From NCBI GenBank assembly GCA_021613535.1, contig CP075494.1, positions 2,480,001 to 2,544,000 of the forward strand: 64,000 nucleotides of DNA, given 5' to 3'. This document shows positions 37,172 to 50,422 of this stretch, piece by piece (the first letter of the stretch is position 1; the number at the start of each line of letters is the position of its first letter). This DNA is from Adineta vaga. Taxonomy: Eukaryota > Rotifera. Made by a program: the position numbers and the translations under genes. The notes under the pieces are model-generated. The model was not told where the DNA came from. It saw nothing but the letters and a program-made list of their open reading frames with translations, and ran no database searches.

Positions 37172-37229
37172 TAGGGTGTGGGTGTGAGTGATGGGGACAT
37201 ACCCACACCCACACCCACACCCACCCTGG
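37172..37229. repeat. Palindromic telomere-like element
   Basis: AGGGTGTGGGTGTGAGTG, spacer ATGGGGACAT, then four CCCACA-type units ending CCCACCCTGG. Confidence 0.75.
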
Positions 37230-37944
37230 GCGCCGACTAACAACTTGCTGCTTAGCTGTATCACTGGGAATTTAGCATCGTCAAGACTAATTAGAAACAT
37301 TCCCGGACGATTAAGGTTAGCTCGATCTGTTCATTATAATGGACTGTTCTTTCCACTGTGGTTAGGATCACACGAAAAAATGTTTGTATATGTGTTTGAG
37401 AGTGCCCATGTTGGTCAAGAGAATATCGTTTAGGACTAGACATAGGTAAAAAAAACCATAAGGTTCTGGTAGTGTCAAGAGGTCCTCAAGGGCCACATTA
37501 TTGAGGTACTCATAGATTCTGAAAGGAGCAATTTAATAAGCTTATAAAGTTATAAGATCCGTAAAGAATATAAGACTACACGACCGAAGACTACAGAAAC
37601 TAGTAACATGTTTGAGACGGTAAAGTGTGAAGCCATAGTTTATTTATAGACATATATATTAATGCCTAGTATATGTATGTCGTTATTGGATTCTAGTCGA
37701 ACCTTTGAGACCGTATCTTTTACAAGAAAGAAAAGGCACGCAGTATGTACAGATTTCCGCTAATGTCATTAAAATGTCATATTCATGAGTTTCTTCGACG
37801 ATCCAAACATATCTTCATGTAAAGAAAAGAGAGCAATTCTGGAATTCGTTCGAATATTTTATACAACAACGAGCTGTGAATAATGATTTGTGATATAAAA
37901 TTTCAAGATGATGTAGATTTGCATTTCCACTTCATTAAACGTTA
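37230..37944. other. Intergenic, nothing recognised
   Basis: An open frame starting inside the repeat (to 37433) is not convincing. Confidence 0.4.
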
Positions 37945-37952
37945 CTGTCACA

Positions 37953-38138
37953 CAGTGGCAGATCTAGCTGTTCGGCGTTTCGGCGACCGCCACCCCCTCA
38001 AAAATAGATATATTGACGATGAACAGAAATATGAAAAAAGAAAACAGGGAGATTACTAGGTTTTTTTCAAAAATAATACTACTTTTCGATTTTTTTCATA
38101 AACCGCCACCCCTCATGAAAATCCTGGATCCGCTCCTG
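37953..38138. mobile_element. hAT-type MITE with 8-bp target duplication
   Basis: An element of 186 bp. The ends are imperfect inverted repeats: CAGTGGCAGATCTAG on the left and, reverse-complemented, CAGGAGCGGATCCAG on the right, close to the CAGTGGCGGATCCAG ends often seen in hAT MITEs. The flanking 8-mer CTGTCACA is identical at 37945-37952 and 38139-38146. A subterminal CCGCCACCCC motif occurs twice. No transposase is present. Confidence 0.85.
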
Positions 38139-38436
38139 CTGTCACAAATATTTCATTATCAAAGGGTTTATTACAATTTTTTATTTTCATAAAAATTTTT
38201 AATGAGCGAATAAGGATTACAAGAAATCATAATCTGAAATTAATGATATTCTAATTTTTCTCTCACGTTTTAAAGCCGTGTTTATGCCATAATTATGGTA
38301 TTTTTATATGGAATGTGTTTGAAGAAAAGAACTCAAGCAGAGTGTGCGTGATACTAGTTGTCATACTTCAGATTTTCTAATTGTTAAGAGAAGTGTCATG
38401 GGTACATCGAAAAACTCAATTTTGTAGTGGCCATTG

Positions 38437-38457
38437 ATATATATATATATATATATA
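38437..38457. repeat. (AT)n microsatellite
   Basis: A run of alternating AT about 20 bases long upstream of the receptor gene. Confidence 0.75.
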
Positions 38458-38524
38458 CATCTACTGGAATCTTCTGTTTCGTATTCTATTATCAATCAGC
38501 ATAGATTGCTTTGCAACTACCTAT

Positions 38525-39608
38525 ATGGAAAATACGTCTGCTGTGGTCGTTCAGTCCCGCAACAAAATCGCCTATGATGGCTACTACTATCCACCTCTTG
38601 CTATGAAGTTTTATTTGTGGGGATATCTGAGTTTATTCATTCTTGATTATACTGGCAATAGTGCTAGTATACTTACATTTACTCGACCAATACTAAGAGC
38701 GAGTTCAACAGGTACATTATACATTGCCTTAGCTATCTCAGATATATGCTTTTTATCGTCATTAATTTTTGATTTTATTAATTATGGTTTACGATTTCAA
38801 CTAAAAACACACATTGGCTTCAATTTTATTTGTCGCTGGCGTGAATTTTTGATGAATGCGAGTCAATTCTGTTCAGCATGGATTCTTGTCATTATTGCAA
38901 TGGATCGATGGATTCGCACACGATTTCCATACAAATCAGCTGCTATTTGCACTCAAAAGAAAGCTTTGATAGCTATAGCTATTCTCTATAGTATCACCAT
39001 AGGTCTTCATGTTATATTCTTGACATCATTGTTTGGAGCGACAGGTTTTACGACACCATTTTTTGATTGTGCACCAATTGCGGATGTATTCAATGATTTT
39101 GTCAGTTTTTATCTTCTGACATGGCGTGCTCTACAAGTAAGATACTTTCATATTGATCATTTATTGATAAGTTCATATTATTGATAGTCATCGATCAGTT
39201 CTCTTGTTCCTGCTGGATTAATATTATTTTTTATTGTTGATATGTTTATCACAGTACGTCTTCAAAAAATGCTGTACATCAACGAATCGATGGTCAACAT
39301 CGAAATCAAACAGTTAGACATAACAATCGTCTACAAAATCAATTATTTCTTCTCATGCTGTCAAATGTTATCATATTTTTCACTACAACTGTTCCGATTG
39401 ATGTACATCGTATTCTGTATTTTCGTATGTTGTTATTTTCCGTTGATGTGGATATTCCATTGTTCACAAATTTACTGGTAGTTTTAACTTGGTTTTGGGG
39501 TATTAACTATGCAGTAAGTCTAAAGTATTAGACAAATTCAATTAATTTGATTCTATTTAGATAAACTTCTATGTTCATTGCTTAACTTCAACATTATTTC
39601 GCAAATAA
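38525..39608 (+). CDS. Rhodopsin-like G-protein-coupled receptor, one frameshift
   Basis: Three exons: 38525-39136, 39188-39513 and 39561-39608, with introns of 51 and 47 bp. TM1 contains the GNSASIL motif; the DRY site reads DRW (IAMDRWIRT). TM5 begins SSISSLVPAGLILFF, and the last exon gives INFYVHCLTSTLFRK, typical of TM7 and helix 8. The frame of exon 2 breaks at the A6 run 39263-39268; one more A restores continuity (LQKNAVHQR) to the end. Every other feature is intact, so the break may be a sequencing length error. It resembles invertebrate peptide receptors. Confidence 0.8.
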
Positions 39609-40082
39609 TTTAAGAAATGTTTCAGTTTTTTATGCATCTTATGTCAAAGGAGAAGAGTTCGCGTGGATATCGTTCCCGCAACGTACGCAGCCAGAACAAA
39701 GAAAAATTTACAGAAATAAAAATACTAATTGTATTTTTAATTATACGTACTTTTTCAGTACTTTCACATTAGAATATTACATTAATAACGGATTTTGTCT
39801 CAAATATTATTAATAGAAACCTAAGATTCATTATTTTTTCATTCTCAAATAAAAGTCATCTGAAACAGATTTTATTGATAACTTCTTGATTAAACGAGGA
39901 TTACTAATTGTTCAAAGATTGTTCCTAATTAAAGGGCAGACTTTGTTTTTTTTTGTAAAGAATTATTATCGTTACTGAACGCTTAAAGAGATATCTCCAT
40001 CGAAGAAGACTTACAAAGCAAAGTAGGAAGCTACCTAAAAATGATCATGAACTCGGTGAAAGTACAAATGAACGATCAAGAT
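39609..40082. other. Intergenic, nothing recognised
   Basis: No gene or repeat seen. Confidence 0.4.
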
Positions 40083-40140
40083 CTTGAGGTTGTGGGTGTG
40101 AATCTTATTCTCTAATACTCACCCTCACCCACACCCTTTA
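40083..40140. repeat. Palindromic telomere-like element
   Basis: CTTGAGGTTGTGGGTGTG, an AT-rich spacer, then CTCACCCTCACCCACACCC. An NHL fragment starts immediately after it. Confidence 0.72.
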
Positions 40141-40142
40141 AA

Positions 40143-40278
40143 TGCACCTGTAAGTCTATTATTATATCAATATGGAAATTTATATCTAGCAGATTCAGGT
40201 AATCATCGTATTCAATTTTTTCGAGTTAGTGAATTAAATGGCATTACTGGTTCATTTGGTATAAGTTCTATGTTATAG
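40143..40278 (+). pseudogene. NHL-repeat fragment
   Basis: The frame reads LLLYQYGNLYLADSGNHRIQ then FFRVSELNGITG and a stop. This is one NHL blade (LYLADSGNHRI is diagnostic). There is no start codon and nothing upstream but the telomere-like repeat, so it is a broken end of a larger gene. Confidence 0.65.
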
Positions 40279-40597
40279 TTGATGACATCTATCTACATTT
40301 TGTTATTTCTTTCGTTTTCATTTTCTCTTTGTTATTGTTATTATATAAGTTGTTGGAAAGTAAAAGTCAGTCAGTTATGTTCTAACGGACTATATTCACT
40401 CATGTCTTTCTATCTCGATATAGCGAACATAACAGTGGTGACAGCGGTTTGTAAAGAGGTTTAATTATCTCTTTAAATTCGGAAACAACTACAAAATCTT
40501 GAAGAAGGAATCCTTCTTTATTAGGAGTAGATTCCGTCGTCGTTGCACATTCGAATCCACATAGTATCCACTCACATTTTAATCTGATAATATATTC

Positions 40598-43500
40598 ATG
40601 ATGGATACCACAGAACAAGAAAGAATGGCTATCACAAACAAAGCAGTTATGACGTCACAAGAACAACAGTCCTATGATCAAGAAATAGTACGAAGACATA
40701 TTCATAGTCTAGGTGAAAAAGATTCATCTGATATGGATAAATGGTTATCCACGTTAAACACATTTTATGATGGTTGGAAGTATTCATCGTCACAACGTTT
40801 AATTAATGTTGTTACACATCTGAATGTCGATCAAAAAGCCTGGTATGATAAAAATAAAATTGAAATTGATGGAGATTGGACATGTTTTTGTGAACGACTG
40901 AAACAATATGCATCTGACCACAAGATAAATCCGGTGAATATTTCGACTACAGATAGTTCAATGGTAAGTCATACTGAGTCGGTTATGTTAGAGGAACTAA
41001 TCGACACGAAATTCAACAAATATTCCGGTATTGGTGATGCAAAAATTTGGCTGCTACAAACCATGAATAAATTTAAGGAAACTTACTTGGTTGATCGTAT
41101 CGTTCGTTTTTCTCAGATTGTTTCGAATTGGTCACGCAATTTTACTAACATTTGTTCTCTTATTCGAAATGATAAATATATTAGTGATAATAACAATCCA
41201 TTGGCATTTCGAATTATTGTTGATGGGATAAATTTACTACGATGTTTGTTAGGATTAGAGACAAACTTTGCAATATTTGTTAATGATCCATTATCTCAAT
41301 TTATTCAAGGACAAATAAAAATATTGCGAAACAAACTTTCATCAATACCAATTCGGCTGTTATCTAACGAACTTTCATCTGAATTTCAACATTTACGTAT
41401 ATTTAAATACAAAACTGACGATAATGATGATGATGATGATGATGATGATACTGTCTTAGTTTTGGAAGGCAGCATATACAAGAAGACTGATGAAAGCAAT
41501 CGAAAATCGGATATTGATTATGATGATCCATTTGCGCACTTGAAACATAAAGAGCAAGAGAAAATATTAGGAAAAATAAGAAAAATAAATAAAGAAAGAC
41601 AAAAACTTCCCTTGTCACTTGATTCGTTTTTCTCCAATGGACCAATTGAAGGAAATGTTTTGGACAACGAAGAAAAATCAAAGATTCGTGAACTAAAAGT
41701 TTTAGAACAAGTACGATTGAAACATCAAAATTTGCTCACAAAAGACGACGTAGAAAACACCACTGGGAATCCTAAAAATAACTCACGCATGCTGCCTAAC
41801 TCTCATTCTAAATCTTATCCTCTGCCTCAACCCCAAACTCATACTTCAAATGAACACTCAGATGTGAGCATTACAGACATTCAAGTTCAAGCAACTTTAG
41901 ACCGAATAGCTGAAACAAACTTTGCTACACGGGCGAATATTAACTCTGATTTAACACCATCTAAAGAAAAAATTCGTGAAATGTTGAATAATACTAATAT
42001 TTATGATCTATATCAAGGCGGATCGTATCATGAGAAACAAAAAAATCCAATGGCTGTATATAATACAAAATTAGAAGAGTTACTAAATGTTCCATCACAA
42101 ATTTGGTCCTATCAAAAATTAGCATCCTGTGAATCAATAAATAGTGTCATTGATAACATATGTGCTACAGTTCGAGATCCGTTAAGTGATATGTTTAATA
42201 AATTTCCAAATCCTGTTGTTTTTGAATGGGTAATTATGATCGATAATAGTGGTTCAATGAGTATTTATGAGAATTATATTCGTGAAGCTTTAATCATTAT
42301 ACTAGAAACGTTCAGAAAACTTGAATGCCGTGTAGCAGTTGGACGTTTTGGGAACCGTAATGCAACTAGTCAAGCCATTTTGAAACCATTTGATTTATCA
42401 TTAACATTTCGTGTTGGCCAAATGATATTTGATGGATTATCGTTTTGTGAAAGTTCTCATATTGCCACTGGTATTGAAGCAATAGCTAGTTGTGTATGGG
42501 GTCAATCAGAAACGCCTACAACAGTGAATGTGAAACGCATAGCATTAGTTATAACAGATGCCTTATCGAAAGAGCTACGCGAAGATAAAGATCAATTTAC
42601 TGAGACTAAAAGAGCATTCAACTTTTCTTTAGCGATGTTACATGTTCGTTCGGCAAGTTTAGGGAGAAAAATGGAAGGACTCCAATCTTTACTACAGCTA
42701 ATTTGTGATAACCTATGTATATCAGTCGATCCACTTGAACCTTCTGTAAAAAGTTTAAACACTTCAACATCCAGTTTACTTGTCTTGACATTCCAACAAA
42801 TAATTAGATTAATACGTGATTCTACAACAATATCATTTTCAAAAATTCATGACACTACAGGAACCGTATGTATACAGCCAATATTAATTCAGTCGTGTGA
42901 ACAAAATAAAAATTCTGATTATATATGGCCAGTTGAAAAATTAATAAAAGCGACAACATACGAAGATGCATTGAACAACGATGGGTCTGGAGCAATTGCA
43001 AAATCATTATGTTTCGTCAGTCCACCAACAAATGCATTACCATACCAAGATGTTGCAATAAATTTACTTCAACAAGATAATAAAAGACGAGAAATGGACA
43101 ATAATCAAAAAGGACGTTCAGATTCTATGGAAAAAGCAAAAAAGAAGCTTGACGCTGAATTAAGATATATACGAATTAAATGGCAAGAAAATATTCAACA
43201 AGTAAAACAGACATGGCAACAAGCACAAATAGAACAATCAATGTTGATTACTGAATTATCAAATGTAATTGAAGAATATGTTATGCCGTGTAATACGTAT
43301 AGTCGTCGTCGTGCTGATTTTTCTGGGCCATTGTATTTACCCGGTCTAGTGAAGGCGGTCGCAACTGATTATACTTATAAACGAATTGGAAGTTCAAAAA
43401 CAGCAGGTGGTAAACGTCAATATAGTATTATATTTGCAATTGATACATCGATGTCCATGATTGGTCATTTAGAACATTGCGCTATGGAAAGTTTACTATT

Positions 43501-45419
43501 GCTAACATCGGCACTTGTTGAATGTGGAATTGATAATTTTGGAATTATTTTGTTTGGTTATGGCGTACGAATCTTGAAGAAGTTTGACCAATCATGGGAC
43601 GAAGTTACTATTTATATGTTACTTCAAAATTTTATTATATCTGAAACAGTTGGTACAAATGATGCAATTGCAATTGAATATACGCTTGACATGCTATCAC
43701 AAGAACCAGCTTCCAATATAAAAAAAAGTTTTCGTTTTAACAGATGGGTATACAACATCTGGTTTAGGATTGACTGAAGCTCTAATACGTGCTGATTCAG
43801 AAAATATCGAAGTAATCGGATGTCAAATTGGTTTTGAGCGACCGTGTGTACATCGTTTTTATCGTGATTGGATAATTGCTGCTATTCCAGCTGCCCTTTG
43901 TGATGCATTTCGATATAAATATCGAAAAGATAATGATGGTCCTTTTCCAAGTTTATCAGATGATAATTCATTACTTAATCAGCGAATTATACAAGGTACA
44001 GCTGATGATCCACAAAAATTACTTGAAAATTTTCAACGTCAATTTACTTCAATAGAAAACATTCTGAATACTGAAAGAGATGCACATTTAATTGGTGGTT
44101 CAGGTGGTGGTAGTATGAGTTTAGATGTATGCTTTGTTTTAGATGTTACAGGAAGTATGACGCCATGGTTAAGTGGTATCAAAAAACAAATTAATGCAAT
44201 AACTGATGGTATTACAAAAAAAATAGAAAAAGAATTTCCAGATATGGATTTTATTTTGAGATATGCTGTAGTAGCATATCGGGATGAAGGTGATAACCAT
44301 AAAATCGAGCCACTTGAGTTTCAGAATCCATATGTAATCGATGGACGTTTAACATCAGAAAAACGAAAAACGCGAATCAATAAATATCATGAAGAACAAA
44401 CCGCAAAAGTAGGTAGTTTTCTGTCGAAATTAACGGCACATGGAGGTAAAGATGAACCAGAAGATGTTTTAGGAGCACTAAATTATGCTATGTCATTAAA
44501 CTGGCAAGCTAAAGCAAAATTTATTATACTTGTTTGTGATGCACCAGCTCATGATCGTGAATGTAACGATATTGCAAATGATCGTTTTCCAAATGGAATA
44601 GAAAATTTGAAAGTTGAGCACATTACGAAAAAATTAACAGAAAATAATATTGATCTTATACTATGTCATTTAAAAAAAACAGCTACGAAAAAAATGGCTG
44701 CTAAATTGTTGCAATGTTTGCGTCAGTGTCAACCAAATCGTGCGAATGAAGAATTACTTCGTGAAATTACATTGTATAACAGTGTAGCTCAAGAACAAAA
44801 TAAACCTTATCATTTGGTTTTTGTACTAGATGAAAGCGGAAGCATGAGTGTTGACGGGAAGTGGGATGGTTTAGTTACGGCATACAATATGTTTTTAAAC
44901 AAACGTCTCGAAATTGCTCAGTGGTCTGGAGGTGACATTATCAGTATTATATATTTTAACCACGATGCTAGAATAATTCATGAGCTACATCAGTTATCAA
45001 GTACAGCTCCTGAATTAGAGAGAAATCGGGGTGGAAGCACAAGCTTTGGTCCGGCTTTGAAGGCTGCTTTCAAAGTATTAGGAAAAGCGACAAACAATTA
45101 CATTCCTTTGTTATTGTTCATGTCAGATGGGGGAGGAATCGGAGGCCCGCATGAAATGACTAAAATTCATGAAGCCTATCATAGTCGAGGTCTTCAAGTT
45201 CACACTATAGCATTTGGTAGAGATGCTGACAAAACTACTCTTAATAAAATTGCACAAGCTGGAAAAGGAACATTTCATCAAAACATAACGAGTGTAGATT
45301 TATCGGACACATTCGTTCAAATTAGTACTCAGTTGACCGCTTTTGATGGGCTTATCGACGAATTCGCCACAAGAGTTAGTGATGCAGCAACAACTAAATT
45401 AATGTTAGAATTTTTATAA
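40598..45419 (+). CDS. Gag-like domain fused to four vWA domains, one frameshift
   Basis: About 1606 residues if the frame break is ignored. Residues 45-110 (DKWLSTLNTFYDGWKYSSSQ, then AWYDKNKIEI and WTCFCERL) follow the retrotransposon Gag capsid pattern. Four von Willebrand A domains follow, each with a MIDAS metal-site motif: DNSGSMS near residue 550, DTSMSM near 948, DVTGSM near 1185 and DESGSMS near 1407. The first two resemble midasin-type vWA domains; the third resembles those of alpha-kinase-like proteins. The frame breaks at the A8 run 43720-43727 inside vWA2; one base fewer gives KKVFVLTDGYTTSG and full continuity. No signal peptide or membrane segment is present. Its role is unknown; vWA domains bind proteins through a metal. 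Confidence 0.75.
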
Positions 45420-46138
45420 AATGATTGAACTTTATTAAAAAAAATACTTGCTTTTATGAAAAAGTACACGTTGATTCTTATTCCTTTGATTCTTTTAATT
45501 TATGAATAAATTTTAAAACAGATTTCATTTCCTTAAATTCATTCGTTTAAGTTATCTATAAAAATCATTGAACTTTTTTCAAAGAATGCAAATGCAGTTT
45601 TCATTCTTATCCAAGATATGGTATCATGATGAATGTGTCCGGACTAGGGTGTGAGTGGGGTATATTTATTGATTAATCTCACCCACACCCACACCCTCAA
45701 TTATGTACATCTTTCTGTTTTTCAAGCATAAATGTTTCAAATAATCGATTCAATTAGATTCCAAGAACTTATGAATACTTCATTCATATGTATAAAACAA
45801 CTGATTTTAGAAAAACTGTTCCATTTTGATTCTCCTTCAGTCTTATTTTCATATATCTTTTTAAGTTGAATTCAACGCAAGACCAATTACAGATGATGCT
45901 ATAGATAAAACAGGAAAGATAAGAATGACGACGAATAACTTAACCTAACAATAGATAACATTTATCTTATTCTCTCAACAACAAATATTTTCTCTGGGAC
46001 AAATAATAAAGTATAGAGTGATGACAGCTAATTCTTAGTAATATCATATTGCGCTGTTGTTGTTTTTTCTCGATAGCTATAATTTCAACTATAAAAGAAA
46101 CACACCATAGACAAACTATCATAAGAAAAAGAGAAAAG
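45420..46138. other. Intergenic with a telomere-like element
   Basis: Contains the repeat at 45646-45700 and probably the promoter of the tail-collar gene. Confidence 0.4.
45646..45700. repeat. Palindromic telomere-like element
   Basis: AGGGTGTGAGTGGGG, spacer TATATTTATTGATTAATCTC, then ACCCACACCCACACCCTCAA. It shares its spacer with the copy at 11841-11891. Confidence 0.78.
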
Positions 46139-48603
46139 ATGAGGAAAATGTTATTTAACAGTGTATTATTCTTATTCGTTTTATCAAACATAGCATTTGC
46201 TGTAGACAATGATATTTTTCAAGTAACAATTCGCACAACAAATATTGGTCGAGTTAAATACCGAGATGGTGAACTTATTCTTTCTCAAAATCAACAAAAA
46301 ATAACCGATATTTTCTTTACTCCATTTCCTTATATTTCATCTAATCTAACTGAATGTCATGAAAATGAATTAAGTGGTTATACAGAATTAGTATTAGCTG
46401 TTGAATTATATAATGATGAAATAATAAATACGGTTCATACATATCTTGATAGATATCATCCATCATTGTGTAATACAAATAAAACAACCCACAATTTATC
46501 GTCATATTGTCATGTTTCTTTATTACCAATGAATGAAATTCGTATTGTTCGAACAGGTCAAATTAAAGCTAGTGCACAATTAAAATATATACTAGATAAT
46601 GAATGGATACCTAATAGTATGCTTTTACAAACTATTAAATTTCCTATATATACCGATAATATGAATACATGCGAACGAATTCAAAGAATTTTAACAACAC
46701 AATGTCGAATATCTCATTTCGAAGTACAATATTCGCTACGCGGGGAACAAAATATCGCACGACAATTAAATGTTACGAGTGAACACGTACGAAGTACATC
46801 AATGTATAATGGAATTATTGCAAAATTTCCTAATTTAATAACACAACCAAACGAGGTTGTAGCATTAACTGGTGAAGATATGAAAAAACTAGCAAGTGAA
46901 ACAAAAGATCGTGTTACAATGCATTTACGTGTACAAGAAGGATACGATTCATTAACAGATCCATTATCAATTGAAAATATTCTTGTCGAACAATTAAAAT
47001 ACAAACAGGTAAGATTTAATTAATCGTTGTTTTTTTTAAAAGATATTTATTTTTCTTTTAGACATATTTAAGTGAATATACTGACAAATTATGGGAAAAT
47101 CTTTATTGGACATCAGAAGTAACAAGACCTGATCAACTTGCGAAAGTGATTAATTCAATTATACGGAAAGATTCAAAAAATAATGATCGTTACATATATG
47201 ATCATCATGCTGCAACAATATTCGATAAAAAAAATCTCAAACAACATGATATCGATCGTATAGAGAAACTTGATGAATACCTGAAAAAGTACGATAATAA
47301 TAGTAAAAGTATCGATAACGACAAATCAAGCGATTCTGCTAAAGGTGAAGTCGGCTGGAAAGATATTTTTAGCGCTAGTGGCGACAGTAATTCGGAATCT
47401 ACTCACGAAAAACATCGTGAACAAGATGTGCAATCATCTATCGATTCTCATCGACATCGTCTTACGGATAAGGATCATTTGAACAGCACTAAAATTAAAT
47501 CAAATAATGATACAGTCAAGACACTATCACGTCATCAAGTAGATGGCTATTTGTCACGACTTTCCCAACATATTCATCTTGAAGGGAATATTATTAAACC
47601 AAGACCCATCACCGTTGATTTGGTGAAATTAGGTTCATTAAATTTCAGATCAGGAATATTTTCAAGCACAGTACTCGTTAAAACTCGAACCAATGTATAC
47701 AAAGCACCAATACGTTGCTCAGATCAACATGTGTCCAAGTCAAACTTCAAACAGAATAGTGATTCTAATCTTATCAACCTTAAAATAACAAAATTAACTA
47801 ACGATATTACACGACTTGAATCTCTTTTAACGGAAGGATCAAGCAAAAGTGTTGAAACATTATCGAAGTTAAAAACTGATATTGATAAAATACTCTCTCG
47901 AATAACTACTGTTGAATCGAATGTAACTAATTCTCAACAGAAAACAACATTATCTGTAAATGATGTACTTTATATTGGTGAAATTCGTCTCTTCGCATCA
48001 TCAAACTTGATTCCGACCAACTGGTTATTGTGTGATGGATCTGAAATTTCTCGTTATACATATTCTCAACTTTATAATATCATTGGACTTAAATATGGTA
48101 CGGCATCAAGTTCATTGAGATTCAAACTACCCGATTTACGTAATCGTTTTCCTATGGGTGCGAGCAGTTCTCGTTTATTAGGTTCGACAGGTGGAAATGA
48201 TAAACATATACTTGATATTGATGAAATGCCGATACATAGTCATCATGGTGGATCATTGAATACAAAGTCAGCTGGTGCTCATACACATGGAATAGCTGAT
48301 CCTGGTCATGATCATCCATTTCATCAACGTGCTGGCTTTCGTTTAGGACATCTCCATGAACGAACAAAAGAATTTGGCGTAGAAGCTCCTCCAGTCGGAG
48401 GTTTGCCGAGCTACCTTGATCGAGCTCATACAGGTATTTCTCTTCATCATGCAGGTGATCATGTACATGCAATTCATGGTCAAACAGGGAAAACAGGAGA
48501 AGGCAATTCTTTCTCATTATTATCACCTTATCAAACAGTCAATTATATTATTTATGCTGGAATTACCAGTCAAAAAAGCAGTTATGTCTGGGATTTCAAT
48601 TGA
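46139..48603 (+). CDS. Secreted protein with C-terminal phage tail-collar domain
   Basis: Exons 46139-47008 and 47062-48603 (53-bp intron, phase 0) give 803 residues. A signal peptide (MRKMLFNSVLFLFVLSNIAFA) begins it; the ATG at 46139 is chosen over an upstream one because it gives this peptide. Residues 22-320 form a domain I do not recognise, with likely N-glycosylation sites. A charged Ser/Asp/Lys-rich linker and a short coiled coil follow. From about residue 615 comes a tail-collar domain: GEIRLFASSNLIPTNWLLCD, then GLKYGT, RFKLPDLRNRFPMGA, and a His/Gly-rich end (HSHHGG, AGAHTHG, PGHDHP). That domain is typical of phage tail fibres and the bacterial microcystin-dependent family. The gene is intact and spliced, so it belongs to the animal genome. 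Confidence 0.85.
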
Positions 48604-49733
48604 GTTTCGAATTAATCACAACTAAATAGAATTTATTAAACTGTAGTTAGAAAAGAAAAACAATTTATATTCATATATTTTCTTATTTAATCTCCATTGC
48701 TTTAGTTTATTTCTATGATGCATTTCTTTTTTAATCATGAAAATATTTTTTCACATTTCAAATCTATGATTTGTCAAGTGTCTAAAGTCTTCTCAACTCT
48801 GATTACTCTAATTCTGTGTGATCGACAAATTAAACAAAGGATGTGGTTGTGGGTTACTTTGTTTTCTTCGCTCACATCCACACTAGAGATGCACCAAATC
48901 CAAATCTTGGATTTGACACGGATTTGACTGGATTCTAATAGATCTGTCAGAAACGAGTGTAAAAAGGCGAACTTCGATTGAAATTGACTGGATGTTACTT
49001 ACATTGAATTATATTTGAGTAATACTGAGCAACATCGAGTCAGTTCACACATAGTAGATAGTCATGAACTGTAAAGTAGATTTAATTGAGATATGTAGAA
49101 AAGCCGTTAGTACAAAATGTATAAAAAATGGATATGGCAAGTATCATTGGACTACCTATATTTTCAGACCAATCATAGAAGCTGTTACGTTGATCTTGAT
49201 CATCCTTCATCTCATGTTGCTACAAGAGAATCGGTTGCTTAGATGTATGGAAAGAGGTTGAAAAACACGATAGCGTCGCAAACGTGTATGTTATAAGATA
49301 AGATGGACCATTATTTAAGACATCAGTTGTTTCTTTGAAAGAGAGTAAGCCTAAGTTTCCATTCTATGTTATTTCAAATCTCTTTTTGATCCGTATTCCA
49401 GAAAATAAGTGAGTTCGACTAAACTTTTTCACATTACTTATTTCTCTTTCTTTCAGAATATCCCTTGTAAAGAAAAATTACGAAAATAGTACTATTTTTC
49501 ACTTTTAATAGTTGGTTTTTGATAGAGAATAGTACTTCAAAATGAATCTTTTTTAGTTACTTTTAGTAAAATTTCACCAAAAAACACTATTAAGTAATTC
49601 TGAAAGTAAGAAGAAGTACTAAAATTTACTAAGAAAAGTGAAAATAGTAAAAATATTAACTTTTTTTAAAATATTAATATTAAAAAGTACTTAGTGTTTT
49701 TCTGATATTAATATATTATACTATTTTGACGGC

Positions 49734-49790
49734 TGGTGTGGGTGTGGGTTAAAAGCATTAACTCATTTACACTCACACCCACACCCTCAA
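49734..49790. repeat. Palindromic telomere-like element
   Basis: GGTGTGGGTGTGGG, an AT-rich spacer, then ACTCACACCCACACCCTCAA. Confidence 0.78.
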
Positions 49791-50148
49791 ACAAGCTCTC
49801 CGGAAGTCATAGAGATAGCATTGACAAGGAAGTGGAACGTCGAACTTTGGTCATGGAGATAATCATTAAATCGAGTCTATATTGATATTCAATCAAAATT
49901 TCCAAAACAAATGACCATTAACTATTTCGATAGTCATAGAGAACAAATTACATTTTTGCAACAAATCCAATAAAATGTAACTACGAAACATGTTTGAAAT
50001 GATTTTTGTATCTTACAACACATGAAGAGAAAAGTCATATGACTTTTTTACATCTATTTTTCAATGAAAATTGTCGATCACATCAAACCACTAATCTAAG
50101 TTTAGCTGTTCTTCGGATAAAAATTTATTAATCAATTTTAGATTTAGT

Positions 50149-50212
50149 TGAGGGTGTGGGTGTGGGTGTGGATTGAAAGTGTAATCGCACCCACATCCAC
50201 ACCCACCCTCAA
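50149..50212. repeat. Palindromic telomere-like element
   Basis: TGAGGGTGTGGGTGTGGGTG, spacer GATTGAAAGTGTAATC, then CCCACATCCACACCCACCC and TCAA. One of the best-preserved copies. Confidence 0.8.
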
Positions 50213-50422
50213 TATTCACACTTTGCCTTGACATACACCTTGAAGATGATGAAAATTTCATCAAAAGATACTTTCCCATCGTGATATCAATGCTTAAATA
50301 CTAACAAAAATAAAATACAACACCTTTTAATGCTTTTACTTCATTAAAAGTTCTCATTGATTTTTATATTTATTTCCAATACAAAAATGAAAAGAGGTAT
50401 GTTTTGCTTGTTAAGAACACTT

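Larger units (their letters stand above)
48604..50422. other. Gene-free stretch with telomere-like and AT-rich inverted repeats
   Basis: Holds a degenerate telomere-like copy near 48839-48886 and palindromes at 49734-49790 and 50149-50212. A very AT-rich patch at about 49480-49730 has several partly self-complementary segments (for example AAAATAGTAC and TTTTCACTTTT), possibly a MITE; its ends could not be fixed. Confidence 0.5.

Noticed and set aside
37188-37433. Open frame starting in the telomere-like repeat
   Set aside because: Its start is repeat sequence (PHPHPHPP) and the remainder has no recognisable features.
43720-43727. Programmed frameshift at A8 in the vWA gene
   Set aside because: No supporting structure, and the same one-base fault recurs at ordinary short runs in other genes, so a length error is simpler.
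49480-49730. AT-rich MITE
   Set aside because: Self-complementary pieces exist but no terminal repeats or target duplication could be fixed, so it is only noted in the spacer entry.
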